64,000 nucleotides of DNA from Undaria pinnatifida (Eukaryota > Sar > Phaeophyceae > Laminariales > Alariaceae). Position numbers and translations under genes: made by a program. Where the stretch lies: NCBI GenBank assembly GCA_012845835.1, contig JABAKD010000025.1, positions 10,421,779 through 10,485,778 of the forward strand, given 5' to 3'. The notes under the pieces are model-generated. The model worked only from the letters and a program-made list of their open reading frames with translations, had not been told where the DNA came from and searched no databases. The stretch's first letter is position 1; each line of letters starts with the position of its first letter. Shown here piece after piece: positions 35,628 to 46,320 of this stretch.

Positions 35628-38435
35628 TTATGGAGTTGGATTTCGGCGGTATAGCCTGTAACGTGTGCGTTTTGCGGCTGTTCCGTCGCCACCATCACCA
35701 GCGTTGTCATTGACGTGCGCGCTTGAGTCAAGGGAAGGCGAGGAATCAGATCCTCGCTTACCGCAAGCCATCTCCACAGCGGCAGCATTGTGCACGGTGG
35801 ATCCGTCCTCGGGGGCGGCATGATCGAGACAGCGTGTAGGCTGGTTCCCACCGATTCCCAACCTCTTTTGTTCCAGGCAACCCGCCGCCCTATAAAGCGC
35901 TTCAACGCCGTCGCTTGCCATCGAGCCGTCCAAAAATTCCCTTTTGAGCGGATGGCATACGGGCGGCACACCATCGGTCGATTCGCGTCGAGCATCTCCA
36001 AGAGCTGTGTGCGAGTCATTCGATGAATGCCTTACCCTAAGGTCGACCATGCCGTCCTCAGCATGTTGCCTGCAGTACGCCGGCGGTTTTGTTCCGTCGA
36101 AATTATAGCCCGGCACCTTCGTGCAGGAGTCGTGTAGGCAGCGCCGGCGGCGGACGTTGATCATGCCCGCCTTAGCGTGTGGCTTGCAGTAAGCCCCCAT
36201 CTTGGTTCCCTTGAAATTATAGGACGGCGCCTTCGGGCAGGCGTAATGTAAGCATGTTTTCTTGCCGACGTCCACCATTCCGTCCTTAGCATGCTTCTTG
36301 CAGTAAGCCGCCGGTTTCAACCCCTCGAAATTAAAGCTCGGATACGTGCTGCAGGAGTTATGCTCGCAACGTTTGCCGCGCATGTTTACCATGTCGTCCT
36401 CAGCGTGTTGCTTGCAGTATGCCGCCGTCTTGGTCCCCGCGGCGTTGTGGGTCGGCCTTTTCGTGCAACCGTCGTGTGAACATTGGTGGTGGCGGGCGAT
36501 CACCATGCCCCTCTCAGCGTGTAATTTGCAGTACGCAGGCCTTTCGGTTCGCTCGAAATTGTAGCTCGGTCTCTTCGTGCAGGAATCGTGTAAACACCGA
36601 TCGTTGTCGAGGACGACGGCCATCCCGCCCACAGCATGTTGCTGACAGTACGCCAATGACTTGCTTCCCTCAAGGTTATAGGTCGGGACGTTTGTGCAGG
36701 ATTCATGTAAACATCGCTGGTGGGGGAGCTCCGCCATGCCGTGCTCGGCGTGCGTCTTGCAGTACGCCACCGGCTTGCCTCCCTCCAATTTACTGATTGG
36801 CGCGTTGCAGGAGGCGTGTGAACAACGCTTGCCGACTTGGACCATCACCATGCCGGCCTCCGCATGCTCCTTGCAGTACGTCGCCGTGTTGCTGCCTTCC
36901 ACATTGTAGCTCGCTCCGTTCGTACACGAGTCGAATAAACACCATTGGCTACGGATGTTCACCATACCATCCTCAGCATGCTGCTCGCAGAACGCCGCCT
37001 GCATCCTGTTTGCGAAATTAAAGCTCGGTTTTTTCGTGCAGGCGGTGCGTAAACACACGCTGGTTCGGACGTTCACCATACCGCCCCCAGCGTGCTGTCG
37101 GCAATACGCCGCTGTCTTGCTCCCTTCAAAGTTATAGCTCGGCACCTTCGTGCAGGCGTCGTGCAAGCATCGCTGGATGTGGACGTTGACCATACCCTCC
37201 TCAGCATGCTGTTTGCAGTACGCCACGGCCGTTCTCCCCTCAAAGTTATACTGCGCCACCTTTATGCAGCGATCGTGTAGGCACCGCCGGCCGCGCACGT
37301 TGACCATGCCATCCGCAGCATGTTGCTTGCAGTACGCCCCCGTCTTCGTTCCCTCAAAGTTAAAGTGGGGTGCCTTTGTGCAGGCGTCACGCAAACACTT
37401 TTTTTTGTTGCGGATGTCCACCATGCCGTGCTCGGCATGCTTCTTGCAGTACGCCGCCGACTTGCTTCCGTCGAAATTGTAGCTCGGTAGCGTGTTGCAG
37501 GAACTATGCGCGCAGTGCGTGACGCAGACGAGAACCATGCCGTCCTCAGCATGTTGCTTGCAGTACGCCCCCGTCTCGTAGCCCTCGAAATTGTAGCGCG
37601 ATCCCCTAGTGCAGGGGTCATGTAAACACCGTTTGACTAGGACGTCGACCATGCCGTCCTCAGCATGTTGCTTGCAGTACGCCGGCTTTCCGCTCCCCTC
37701 AAAATTAAAACTTGGTCTTTTCGTGCAAGAGTAATGTAAGCACCACTTGCAGCGGACGTTTATCATGCCGTCCGCCGCGTGTTGCTTGCAAAACGCCGCC
37801 TTCGTGGCCCCCTCGGCGTTATAGCTCGGCGTTTTCGTGCAAGAGTAATGCAAGCACAGCTTGCCGCGGACGTTTACCATCTCGTCCGCAGCGTGTAGCC
37901 TGCAAAACGCCGCCGTCTTGGTTCCCTCAACGTTATAGCTCGGCAACTTTGTGCACGAGTTATGCGAGCCCCATTGGCAGCGGACGTTCACCATGCCTGC
38001 CCCAGCATGTTCCTTGCAATACCCCCCCTTCTTGCGTCCCTCAACGTTATACGACGGTTCTTTCGTGCAAGAGCCATGAAAACATTGCGGGCTGCGGACG
38101 TCTACCATGCCGCCTTCAGCATGCTCTTTGCAGTACACGCCCCGCTTGCTTCCCTTAAAGCCAAAGCTCGGTCGCGTGTTGCAGGAGTCATTTGAGCAAT
38201 ATTTGCCCCCTCGGACGTCTACCATGCCGTCCTCGACGTGCTCCTTGCAACATCCCGCCGTCTGGCTTCCCTCAAAATTGTAGAGCGGTCTCTTCGTGCA
38301 GAAGGAGTGCTCACATCGCTGAGAGATGACGTTCACCATGCCCTTCTCAGCATGTTTTCTGCAGTACAGCGCAGGCCTTTTCCCATCAAAATTGAAGCTC
38401 GCCCGCATTTTGCACTTTTGGCAGAGGCGGCCCAT
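35628..38435 (-). CDS. EsV-1-7 repeat protein, 21 repeats
   Basis: A single uninterrupted 935-residue frame starts at the ATG at 38435 and ends TAA at 35628. It contains 21 consecutive ~38-residue units with Cys-X4-Cys-X16-Cys-X2-His spacing followed by a GMV(N/D)VR-like segment. This is the EsV-1-7 motif, named after a phaeovirus EsV-1 gene; a brown algal member, IMMEDIATE UPRIGHT, acts in early development. Repeats span about residues 5-803. Repeat 1 has Cys-X2-Cys, repeat 5 has Gly for the first Cys, and repeat 15 is one residue short. The 132-residue tail (804-935) is polar and ends with basic residues (KRTRYRLYRR), possibly a nuclear signal. No intron is needed, unlike CDC48. The Cys/His pattern suggests metal binding. 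Its biochemical role is unknown, and I infer a regulatory or structural part only. Confidence 0.93.
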   Translation of the reverse strand: MGRLCQKCKMRASFNFDGKRPALYCRKHAEKGMVNVISQRCEHSFCTKRPLYNFEGSQTAGCCKEHVEDGMVDVRGGKYCSNDSCNTRPSFGFKGSKRGVYCKEHAEGGMVDVRSPQCFHGSCTKEPSYNVEGRKKGGYCKEHAGAGMVNVRCQWGSHNSCTKLPSYNVEGTKTAAFCRLHAADEMVNVRGKLCLHYSCTKTPSYNAEGATKAAFCKQHAADGMINVRCKWCLHYSCTKRPSFNFEGSGKPAYCKQHAEDGMVDVLVKRCLHDPCTRGSRYNFEGYETGAYCKQHAEDGMVLVCVTHCAHSSCNTLPSYNFDGSKSAAYCKKHAEHGMVDIRNKKKCLRDACTKAPHFNFEGTKTGAYCKQHAADGMVNVRGRRCLHDRCIKVAQYNFEGRTAVAYCKQHAEEGMVNVHIQRCLHDACTKVPSYNFEGSKTAAYCRQHAGGGMVNVRTSVCLRTACTKKPSFNFANRMQAAFCEQHAEDGMVNIRSQWCLFDSCTNGASYNVEGSNTATYCKEHAEAGMVMVQVGKRCSHASCNAPISKLEGGKPVAYCKTHAEHGMAELPHQRCLHESCTNVPTYNLEGSKSLAYCQQHAVGGMAVVLDNDRCLHDSCTKRPSYNFERTERPAYCKLHAERGMVIARHHQCSHDGCTKRPTHNAAGTKTAAYCKQHAEDDMVNMRGKRCEHNSCSTYPSFNFEGLKPAAYCKKHAKDGMVDVGKKTCLHYACPKAPSYNFKGTKMGAYCKPHAKAGMINVRRRRCLHDSCTKVPGYNFDGTKPPAYCRQHAEDGMVDLRVRHSSNDSHTALGDARRESTDGVPPVCHPLKREFLDGSMASDGVEALYRAAGCLEQKRLGIGGNQPTRCLDHAAPEDGSTVHNAAAVEMACGKRGSDSSPSLDSSAHVNDNAGDGGDGTAAKRTRYRLYRRNPTP

Positions 38436-38444
38436 TTAGCTTCA

Positions 38445-38930
38445 CGGCCCGGCACGGGAGGACGCCTCCAACGAAACGCCCCCACCGGCACACCTCCAGC
38501 AAAAAGGCTCCAGAAAAAAGATCCCCGCGCAATGCCTTAAGCAAACTCTCTTGCAGCGAACTCTCTCCCAGCGAACTTTCTTCCAGCCCTCTAGCAAATT
38601 CTGTTTCACCGAACCTCTCCCAGCGAACTTTCTTCGAGCGAACCGCTTTCGACGAACCGTCTGCCGCAAAAAACGATTCGAGCGATATGCCCCTAAAGAC
38701 GCACGTCCAGCAAAATGCTTCGCGCGAGAGGGTTCGAGCGAAAGGTTTCCGGCGAAAGGCTTTCGGCGAAGGCTTCAAGCGAAATGTTCCGAGGGGAAGA
38801 TTTCCAGCGAAAGGCTTTCAGCGATACGCCCTCAGAAAAACGTCTACAGCTGGAAACGGAATCCAGCGCCTTCAGCGAAACACCTCTGGCGAAACAACTC
38901 TATCGATCCAAGCGGAACGCCTCCAGCATC
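38445..38930. repeat. Short-period degenerate repeat upstream of the EsV-1-7 gene
   Basis: Variants of CCAGCGAA and CTTTC(C/G)(A/G)GCGAA recur every 10-30 bases (for example CCCAGCGAACTTTCTTCCAG, TTTCCGGCGAAAGGCTTTCG). The region covers the presumed promoter and 5' UTR of the minus-strand EsV-1-7 gene. Both strands have open frames because of the repeat; I do not call them genes. Confidence 0.6.
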
Positions 38931-39371
38931 GATCACGATTCTCAAAACAATTCCAGGAGGGGAAGGCGAACACAGCTGCGTGCACCCGGGCTGACGGAGA
39001 CACACCTGCCGTCGTTTGCGGAACCGGTGTTGACGATGAACAGAGGGGTCATACAAACGTGAATCTCCACACACAATTTTCTTGATGATTTCGTTGATGG
39101 CGTGGTCAGTGTGTCATGGTCATGCGTGATGTGCGACAATGCGCTACACAGTAACATCGTCTATACAAACTGGCTGCAACGCATGGTTTGGATCCGAAAA
39201 TTACTTGGAATTGGAGCACGCTCACTTCCAAGCAGGGTTAGGGGTATGTACCTCGTGACCACTAGTGAAAAGCTACCGGTACGCAGCAAGGTCGTTGACG
39301 TTATGTTCGCATTTCCTCAGACGATGGCCCGAACCGTACCCCGTGGTGGCAGTGAAAACGAGGTGGACCAA
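38931..39371. other. No gene recognised
   Basis: Nothing coding is supported between the short-period repeat and the TIR element. Confidence 0.4.
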
Positions 39372-39642
39372 GGCTACGGTGGGGGATGTACCCCCATTTT
39401 GACTACCGGCTTTTCACGACTCGCACGAGTGACTCTTACCATACCCAACGAACGCAAACACTGCAGGAGGCTGTTTTGGTGCAGCGTAGCTCTAACCATC
39501 CCGTTGCGGATTCACATCGCAAAATGAACGCGGGACGAAAGGTAAATACCGCCAAGCAACAGGAGGGTCACTCGAGCGAGTGACCACGAGCCACCGCAAA
39601 TAAAAGGTTCCTAAAAGGGGGACCCCCATGCCTACCGTAGCC
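39372..39642. mobile_element. TIR element of second family, copy A
   Basis: It starts GGCTACGGTGGGGGATGTAC, then CCCCATTTT, and ends AAAAGGGGGACCCCCATG, then CCTACCGTAGCC, forming long imperfect inverted ends. An internal hairpin, GTCACTCG/CGAGTGAC, sits near 39568-39585. The partner is 55332-55604 in the same orientation. Confidence 0.7.
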
Positions 39643-40741
39643 ACCGGCGGTAAGCATCACGGTTGTCCTCAGTGATTCAACGGGGGCAAACATACGAAAC
39701 AAACGCAGCGACACAGCACTGCCCTCAACCGCACTGCAACGGGCACCGGTGCAAACAGACAATTTCCCAGTGCCGCACAAACGCGTATCACGATATACTT
39801 ATGGCGTGCCAATCCATTTATTACATATCGACCAGATGATGTCCACTTTAGAACCCCAAATTACTTCCCTATACTAAGTAAATAGGTAAAAGAAACGGGT
39901 TTCCAGTTGTGAAGGCTTTAAGAGATAGAGTAAAACTTTGATGCCCACCCGTTTAATAGAAAGTTAAAGTTAAAATTTTGGTGTTAGGAAATAAAATATC
40001 TCATACATCGAAAAGCCCACGTCCGCCCACGCGTCCGACACCGCGCTGCACGTCGAAAACAATTCGCACAACGCCAGGATCATGACAAAAAATCAAGGTG
40101 CCTCTTTCGCCAGGCCCACATCTCGCAACACATGCTGGTATTGGTACGTACAATCGTCGGGGGTTCATGCGCATCTTCGTAGGAGTTTGATGCCCAACCG
40201 GTATTTTATGGGCGTATCTATGGTTTTCGGCCACACTTTCGAAGATAACCCGTTACGATTATAGTGCCTGTTATCTCTGACGTCTTCCTGCCTGCCCGAC
40301 ACCATACTTCACGTCGCAAGCCGGCACGACACATCGCTCGGACAAGAGGCACACATTTCAAGGCGTCTTTGCTTCGGCAAGGAAAACGCCTCGAAGCACA
40401 CGTCTGATTTCATACGCATGCCTCCATATTTCACGGAAATCCTGTACCTGGTATCATAGATGCGGCGAAAATGTATATTCGAAATAATTGGGGCGCGATT
40501 TGTCGTGCGAAAATCAACACAAAAGACACGTCAGTAGTACCGAACGCAATACCCTTGGCTTAGTTCGTTGCCCGAGGCAGAGCAAAAGTCCCGTCTGCTG
40601 TGCCACCCCATGCTACCGTAACACGTTGCAGCACATCTTCGGTTTTCCGGCGACACGTGCTACGACAGAGGTAGCACTTTTTGGGTTAAACGTTTTCTGA
40701 ATGACGCCGCTTCCCAACCAGAAATAATCGGAGTTTCCTCC
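39643..40741. other. No gene; fragments of repeat families
   Basis: 39836-39915 resembles the TTAACCCC short inverted family (AAACGGGTTTCCAGTTGTGAA). 40650-40715 (ACGTGCTACGACAGAGGTAG) is a left-end fragment of the MITE-like family. No gene is supported. Confidence 0.45.
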
Positions 40742-41575
40742 TTGCTTTTCAAGAAAATCATGAAGGGCGCTGGCGTTGTTTCCCTTTCCCAACTCTCGAA
40801 AGTTTTGCCCAACAAGCGTAAGTCAAACCAGCCCTCCGAGTCCAGGGGTACTGTCAAGCCCCACGCTATCGTCGAGAAGGGCAACCCCAACTGGGCAACG
40901 ACCGCCCCAAGTTCTTCCTTGTGTGCAACAGTCCCGTTGGCGGCAATCCCACCCTCGGCGAGCCCACCGACAAGAGGACGACAGATTGGTTCTATGGTAG
41001 CCCCCCCTAAAACCAGCGATTGTGTTTAACGAACGTTTCATGGCTGCTCGACACGAGGAAGGCCTATCGATCGATGACGTCGGGGAGGGTGTCGAGGGAC
41101 ACCGTACTTCGGGACATTCGGCCGGGAGCTGGTTTTGAAAACGGCGATTTCGTTAAAGAAAAGTTGGGGGGGGGGTACCGTAGAACGACTCGACAGCGGA
41201 TACACAGGTGAGTTGTCTGATAACGGGACTGTTGCACACGAGGAAGAACTTGCGGGTGGTCGTGGTTGGGCATGGATGGTGGTGATCACGTCGCAGCTGT
41301 CGTTTTCGTTGAAGACACGGTGGTCACAGGAACCAAACTCTCCGTTGCCCTCTTTTTTCTTGGCGGTCTTGACGTGGCCGGGGCAGCCACGAGAAGGGCA
41401 CGACCAGTTGGGGTTGCCCTTCCCTACGATAGCGCGGGGCTTGGCAGTACCCCTGGACTCAGAGGGCTAGTTTGGCTTACGCTTGTTGGGGGAAACTTTC
41501 GAGAGTTGGGAAAGAGAAAACAGCGCCAGCACCTTTCATGGTTTTCGAGAGAGGTGAAAGGCTGAAGGGGAAAAG
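40742..41575. repeat. Foldback (inverted-repeat) complex
   Basis: The left arm 40760-40960 (CTTTCCCAACTCTCGAAAGT, CTATCGTCGAGAAGGGCAAC, CCCCAAGTTCTTCC) is the reverse complement of segments at 41225-41250 and 41370-41555. An inner inverted pair, CCCCCCCTAAAACCAGCGAT (41000s) and its complement ending near 41180, sits between. The inner part recurs at 55985-56235. One arm has an open frame beginning MKGAGVVSLSQLSKVLPNKR; with an inverted copy alongside I treat it as element sequence, possibly derived from a gene. Confidence 0.65.
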
Positions 41576-41670
41576 GGTGTTGTGTGCGCGCAGCGTTCGC
41601 GCAATTTTGAACGGAACAGACGTTGCAGGGTCCGTTTACTAACGGAAAACGAAAAACGGACACATGACGA

Positions 41671-43126
41671 CATCAGAACACCTTACTGCGTTGGGAGGGT
41701 GTCCTATGACTGCGCAGGCAGGCGGGAAGAGACGTACACAAATTTTCCCGACAACCATTTGGCGATTACAAATTCACCGAGGCAAATACTATACATAGTA
41801 AGGAGTGTAGGAGATAATGAAAAGCCGGCTGATCAGAATCGGGCCAATCCAAAGTGCATTCCCACAACGTGCCACACTTCGATTGGGTTCGCTTTCAAAG
41901 ACTTTTCAGATGATCAAAACAGAATCGGGTTCGATTATTTTCGCGAGAGCCCAAGTCATAATTATTTGGCTTTGGAAGTGGAAATAAAGTCTAGGAATTT
42001 GAAAAGCACGATAAAAAACCAACGGCTTCGACGCGAGATGCGGTTTGATCAAAAAAGAAACACGTAGCAACGTAGCTGCTGCCCAAAGACGCCCTGCTGC
42101 TGCTGCTGCATATGTGCTCTACGGCAATCATGCGAAGGCTTTTATAACGACGCCACCGGGGTGGTAAATTGTGGGTTGTCCCGCTCCTGCTGCTGCTGCA
42201 CGCATACGTTACGTAGATTTATGATGGTTTCTTGCTCACACGATGTTTTCATTCGCCCGGGGTATTTGCGGGTTGTCCTGGCCAACAACATCACTGTTCG
42301 GTTCGAAACCTAAACAACCGAACCCAATCCAATATATTTAGGAAGATCTGGGCCCATTTGGACCTGTTTTTTTGGAAGTTGATCCTTCCTGGGATTGGGG
42401 GAATAGAAATACGTCAGAACACCTTACAGCGATGGGAGGTATGCTATGACTGCTTAGGCAGGCGGGAAAAGAAGAAAACAATTTTTGCCGACAACCGTTC
42501 AGTGATATAAATGCACCAGGCAAATACTATGGTAAAGAATCTAGGAGACATTGGAAACCGACTGATCAGAATCGGGCCGACCCGAAGAGCATTCGCAAAA
42601 CGTTCTACACTTCGACGATTGGGTTCGCTTCCAGAGGCTGTTCAGATGATCAAAACAGAATCGGGTTCGAAAATTCTTGCGAGAACCCAAGTTTAAAGTG
42701 GAAATAAATTTCTAGGAATTAAAAAATTACGATAAAAATCTAGCGGTTTCGATGCGATATGCGGGTTGACAACAACATTACATGTGCCAACGCAGCTGCT
42801 GCCCAACGGCGCCCTGCTTCTGCTTCTGCTGCTGCTTCTGCGTATGTGCTCTACGGCAATCATGCGAAGGCTGCTCAAAGACGCCACCGGGAGGATAATT
42901 GCGGGTTGTCCCGCTTCTGCTGCTGCACGTATACGTCACGTAGATTTATGCTGGTTTCTTGGTCACGCGGTGTTTTCTTTCGCCCGGGGCAATTGCAGGG
43001 TGTCCTGGCCAACATTACTGTTCGGTTCGAAACCCAAAAAAACCAAACCCAATCCAATTTGTTCATTTGCGCCATTCTGGGCCCTATTTTTTTATGATGA
43101 TTCTTTTTTGGGACCGGGGGAATAGA
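41671..43126 (+). repeat. Tandem duplication, two units of about 741 bp
   Basis: Unit 1 begins CATCAGAACACCTTACTGCG at 41671 and unit 2 begins CGTCAGAACACCTTACAGCG at 42412. The match continues through GGCAGGCGGGAA, TCAGATGATCAAAACAGAAT and GCTCTACGGCAATCATGCGA to ACTGTTCGGTTCGAAACC, then GGGGGAATAGAA. Divergence is visible throughout, including a CTG-rich stretch of different length. No gene is recognised in either unit. Confidence 0.85.
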
Positions 43127-44070
43127 AGAAGCCAAGCCCAACCAAAATTGAAGCGACGCAAACACCGTACACAATCTGATTTCGGGCACCCGTAACTCTG
43201 CTCGCACGCCGAATCTCGTGCCGGGGAAATATGCGCGCAGATGGAAAGGCATTACACTGCGTCGTCACGCTTTCCAAAGTGAAAAATGTCCAAAGGCCAC
43301 GCGGAGGTGAAGGAAGTTGTGAAGCGTACTGTTTTGGGAGTAGGGCGAACTGTCCCGCTTGCGCAGCAGTAGCGTTCACACGTCATACCTATTAATAGTT
43401 AGGCATATTCCTGGGCCATGATAATTTTTTAATTTGGGCGAATCATTTTACCTTTCGCCATATCAGTTTTAGGTTTGGGAGTAAGGTATAGAGCTCCTCA
43501 AATCCGATGCCCCATAAAAATAGTCTTCCACCTTTACCGTAGCACGCGATCCGCGCTGATTTGTGCGCCAATCGAACGCGTCGAGGGGGGAAAAAATGGC
43601 TATTGTACCACCAACTGCAACAAATCGGCACCACTTGGCAACGCCAAAAGGGTGAAATCAACTTGCGTCGTGGGCCCTGTTTCGGTTCAAGCTGGCCACC
43701 GATGAGAATGTGGCGCCTGGAACATGCAGGTGGGGGGTGCGGCTGGGAGATATATGCTGACTGCGCGATCGCAAGAGCCTGCGAGTTGCTAACGAGGACG
43801 GAGTCACCCAGGATAGGGCTGGGGATACTACCGGGACAAAGTGTTACACTCCCACTCTGATGGGTGGGATCGAAAAACGCGCAAACATAAAACACCCTGC
43901 TGCTTGCTGTCGTCGCGTTTTCCTTCATGTCGTACGTCTCTATTGTGCGTTGCCGCCAGTCTATGCTGTCAACCGCTACCGATCACGTACAAGAAAACAA
44001 AATCATTCATTGAAAGAGTGCCACCAAACACAGGAAAATAGCCGTTCGCTGCATGCATGTGTGTGCTGGA
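43127..44070. other. No gene; MITE right-end fragment
   Basis: 43480-43552 ends CACCTTTACCGTAGCACGCG like the right terminus of the MITE-like family. The 161-codon minus frame at 43443-43928 overlaps it and shows no known domain, so I do not call it. Confidence 0.4.
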
Positions 44071-44344
44071 GACGCATGCTACGGTAGAGATACATACTTT
44101 TTTCCCCTGATGCTCTCCTCACATGGCGAGCTCTTTTATCTCACCCCCACAAAAATTGGTTTTGGAACAAAACTGGAAGTGGAACTCGATGAAAAGACTC
44201 ATGGCCTACAGTAGGTATAGAAAACGTTAGTATCGCAAAACAAGAATGGCATTCCAACCATTCTGAGGTTACGGAGCCCCGTCATTTCAGACCCCCCCCC
44301 CTCCCTAAAAGGTGCCATTAATATCTATAATCGCAGCACGTGTC
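44071..44344. mobile_element. MITE-like element, full copy (274 bp)
   Basis: It starts GACGCATGCTACGGTAGAGA and ends ATCGCAGCACGTGTC. Flanks are TGGA and TAGA, a possible decayed 4-base duplication. Internal phrases (GATGAAAAGACTCATGGCCTA, GAGCCCCGTCATTTC) match the 31350 copy. Confidence 0.75.
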
Positions 44345-46061
44345 TAGAGATGCATAGCGACGGGAGTTCCAAATTTCTGACGGCGCCAAATAACAGAAGT
44401 TATATTATCAGCTTCGCATCCTCGACCTTCCGTGTCCCGTGTCCAAGCCGCCGACCGAATCTCCCATGAAGAACAATCACAGTATTACGGGACGCCCACA
44501 CACCAACACCACATAAAAAAAAAGCAGTTATTAAATAAAGCAGTTTTTTTAGTTGGGTTGTGGTTGGGCTGATAATTTTCTGCTTCCATCAAGGCACACA
44601 ATAGATGAGTCAGCGCGACCACGTATTCACCAACATGAGTTCCTATAATAGCTCGAGAGTTGCAATATCCCGCCAACACAATCCGCGCTGATGGTCGCAG
44701 CAAGGCTACATACAGCAGTAGCAGCAGTGAGAGCATTCCAGTAGGCAGCAGTGGAGGGCAGCGTCAAGTTCCTGCTAAAATCGTCTTCCTACATCATCGA
44801 CACTCCGCTGCATCCTGCTGTCTTGCTGTGCAAAAAAAACTGCGCTGCCGGCCTACATTTGAAAAAAACCTTCTAAACACGTTAGCTGTGAGTTCGATAA
44901 ACATAGGGTCGACACTAATATTTGCAAGCTGCGTGATACGCCAGCCGCTTGTTTGTATAGACGTAGTATCCTTTGAATACATACTTATGACTCGTGCGGA
45001 CGTTGTCAGGGTGAATATCAAACGCAACATCGTATCATCAATAACAATAGTGGTAGCTACAGTAGTGTACGTACTTCATACTATTACGTACAGCAGCAGA
45101 GTACAGGACGCCTAAAAAAAACAAACATAAAACTGACCCAGGCTGGGGTTCGTATTTGGGAGAAGGCGCGTGTACTCCCAGGTACCTTAAGTACCACATA
45201 AAGGCTCCCGAATTTCTTATTATCCGGTGAATTTCAGCCTGGGCTTCTCAATACCAGGGCTTTTCTCGCGGATAATAACCCGGGCCGCTGGTCGGGTCAG
45301 GAGGCTCAGCCCTTTTAGCACCGCAGTCCCGACACGCGGACAAACCATTTGGAGCTAGACTATTATAATCTTATTAGAATTGGGTCAACAACTCGCGGGT
45401 CCAGTCGGGTCGGATCAGAAGGTGTTCGAAATCTCACAGGTTGGGTGGGGTTGGTCAGGAGTTTTTCAAATATCATGGCTTGGGTCTAGTCACGCTAACC
45501 CGATCCGACCCGCGAGAAGTGATCCGATCCGCGAAAAGCCTGCCTATTACCGTCTTTCTTATTACGGCAGGTGTCCTATGCCGTACAAGAAAATACTCAG
45601 AACGCTCGCAGTCTTCGTTTTAAAATTACACAAAGTCACCCCCGGCATTGGAGCTTAGGCTTTATTCTTCCCCATCCGCCGGAGGATAAAGAAAAGAAAA
45701 GAAAAGAAAAGAAAAAAAATGTAGGGTTGCGAGGGTCTATGGTCGAGCGGAACTACGGCTATGCATGATTCGATGGTAATACTCCCCCTCGAGGCGAATC
45801 CCCAGGTGAGCATTCATCACGCAAACCCGAAGATTGTGTTAACGGGATACGCATGGAGAGAAACACCTCTGCTCGCTTCGCTACTATAGTAGATATCCCT
45901 CTATAGTGCCGGCTGCCCGCTATAGTGCCTGTGAAATCACTTGACACAGACGGGAAACACCAGTAATGGCAGTACACGGAGTAGTGCCGGTTGCCGCCAT
46001 AGTGCCGGCCTTTCCGGATGGCACATGCCGACGTTACAGCCGGTGCAGCATATTGATAACG
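44345..46061. repeat. No gene; GGGTCGGGTC cluster and repeat fragments
   Basis: 44890-44960 is an inverted fragment of the 14989 repeat. 45270-45545 holds GGGTCGGGTC/GACCCG phrases like those in CDC48 introns 10 and 15. 45310-45365 matches 4150-4215. A GAAAA pentanucleotide run lies at about 45690-45717. Confidence 0.5.
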
Positions 46062-46320
46062 GATGCATTTCCTTCCACAGCTGTCAGATTTTGTCCCCCT
46101 CAGAAACGGGTTTTATAGGTTCCGCGCACAGACTGACTAACATCACCCTGTTGACCCTGATAGCTAAACTGTGTTGCAAGGGGAGTCGCCGACCTACATC
46201 CTTAATGAGCACACACAACCCGTAATACGCGCGATCGGAGTATCACACACAGCTTGCAAATATAAGTTTCGACAAAATATTCGACCTCACAGCTGGAGTG
46301 TATTTTCATTTTTTATAATG
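46062..46320 (+). repeat. Dispersed ~260-bp repeat, best copy
   Basis: It runs from GGATGCATTTCCTTCCACAG to the AT-rich TTTTATAATGTAG and is nearly identical to 14989-15249 in CDC48 intron 3. No terminal inverted repeat or open frame is obvious; a solo LTR or SINE-like element is possible but unproven. Confidence 0.7.

Noticed and set aside
36291-38195. Many plus-strand frames of 60-150 codons opposite the EsV-1-7 gene
   Set aside because: They are mirror frames of a repeated coding sequence, with the same spacing as the repeats.
35700-38430. Regular ~114-base periodicity that could suggest a CRISPR-like or satellite array
   Set aside because: The period equals one EsV-1-7 repeat, the frame is open throughout, and the Cys/His codons are conserved. 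It is a coding repeat.
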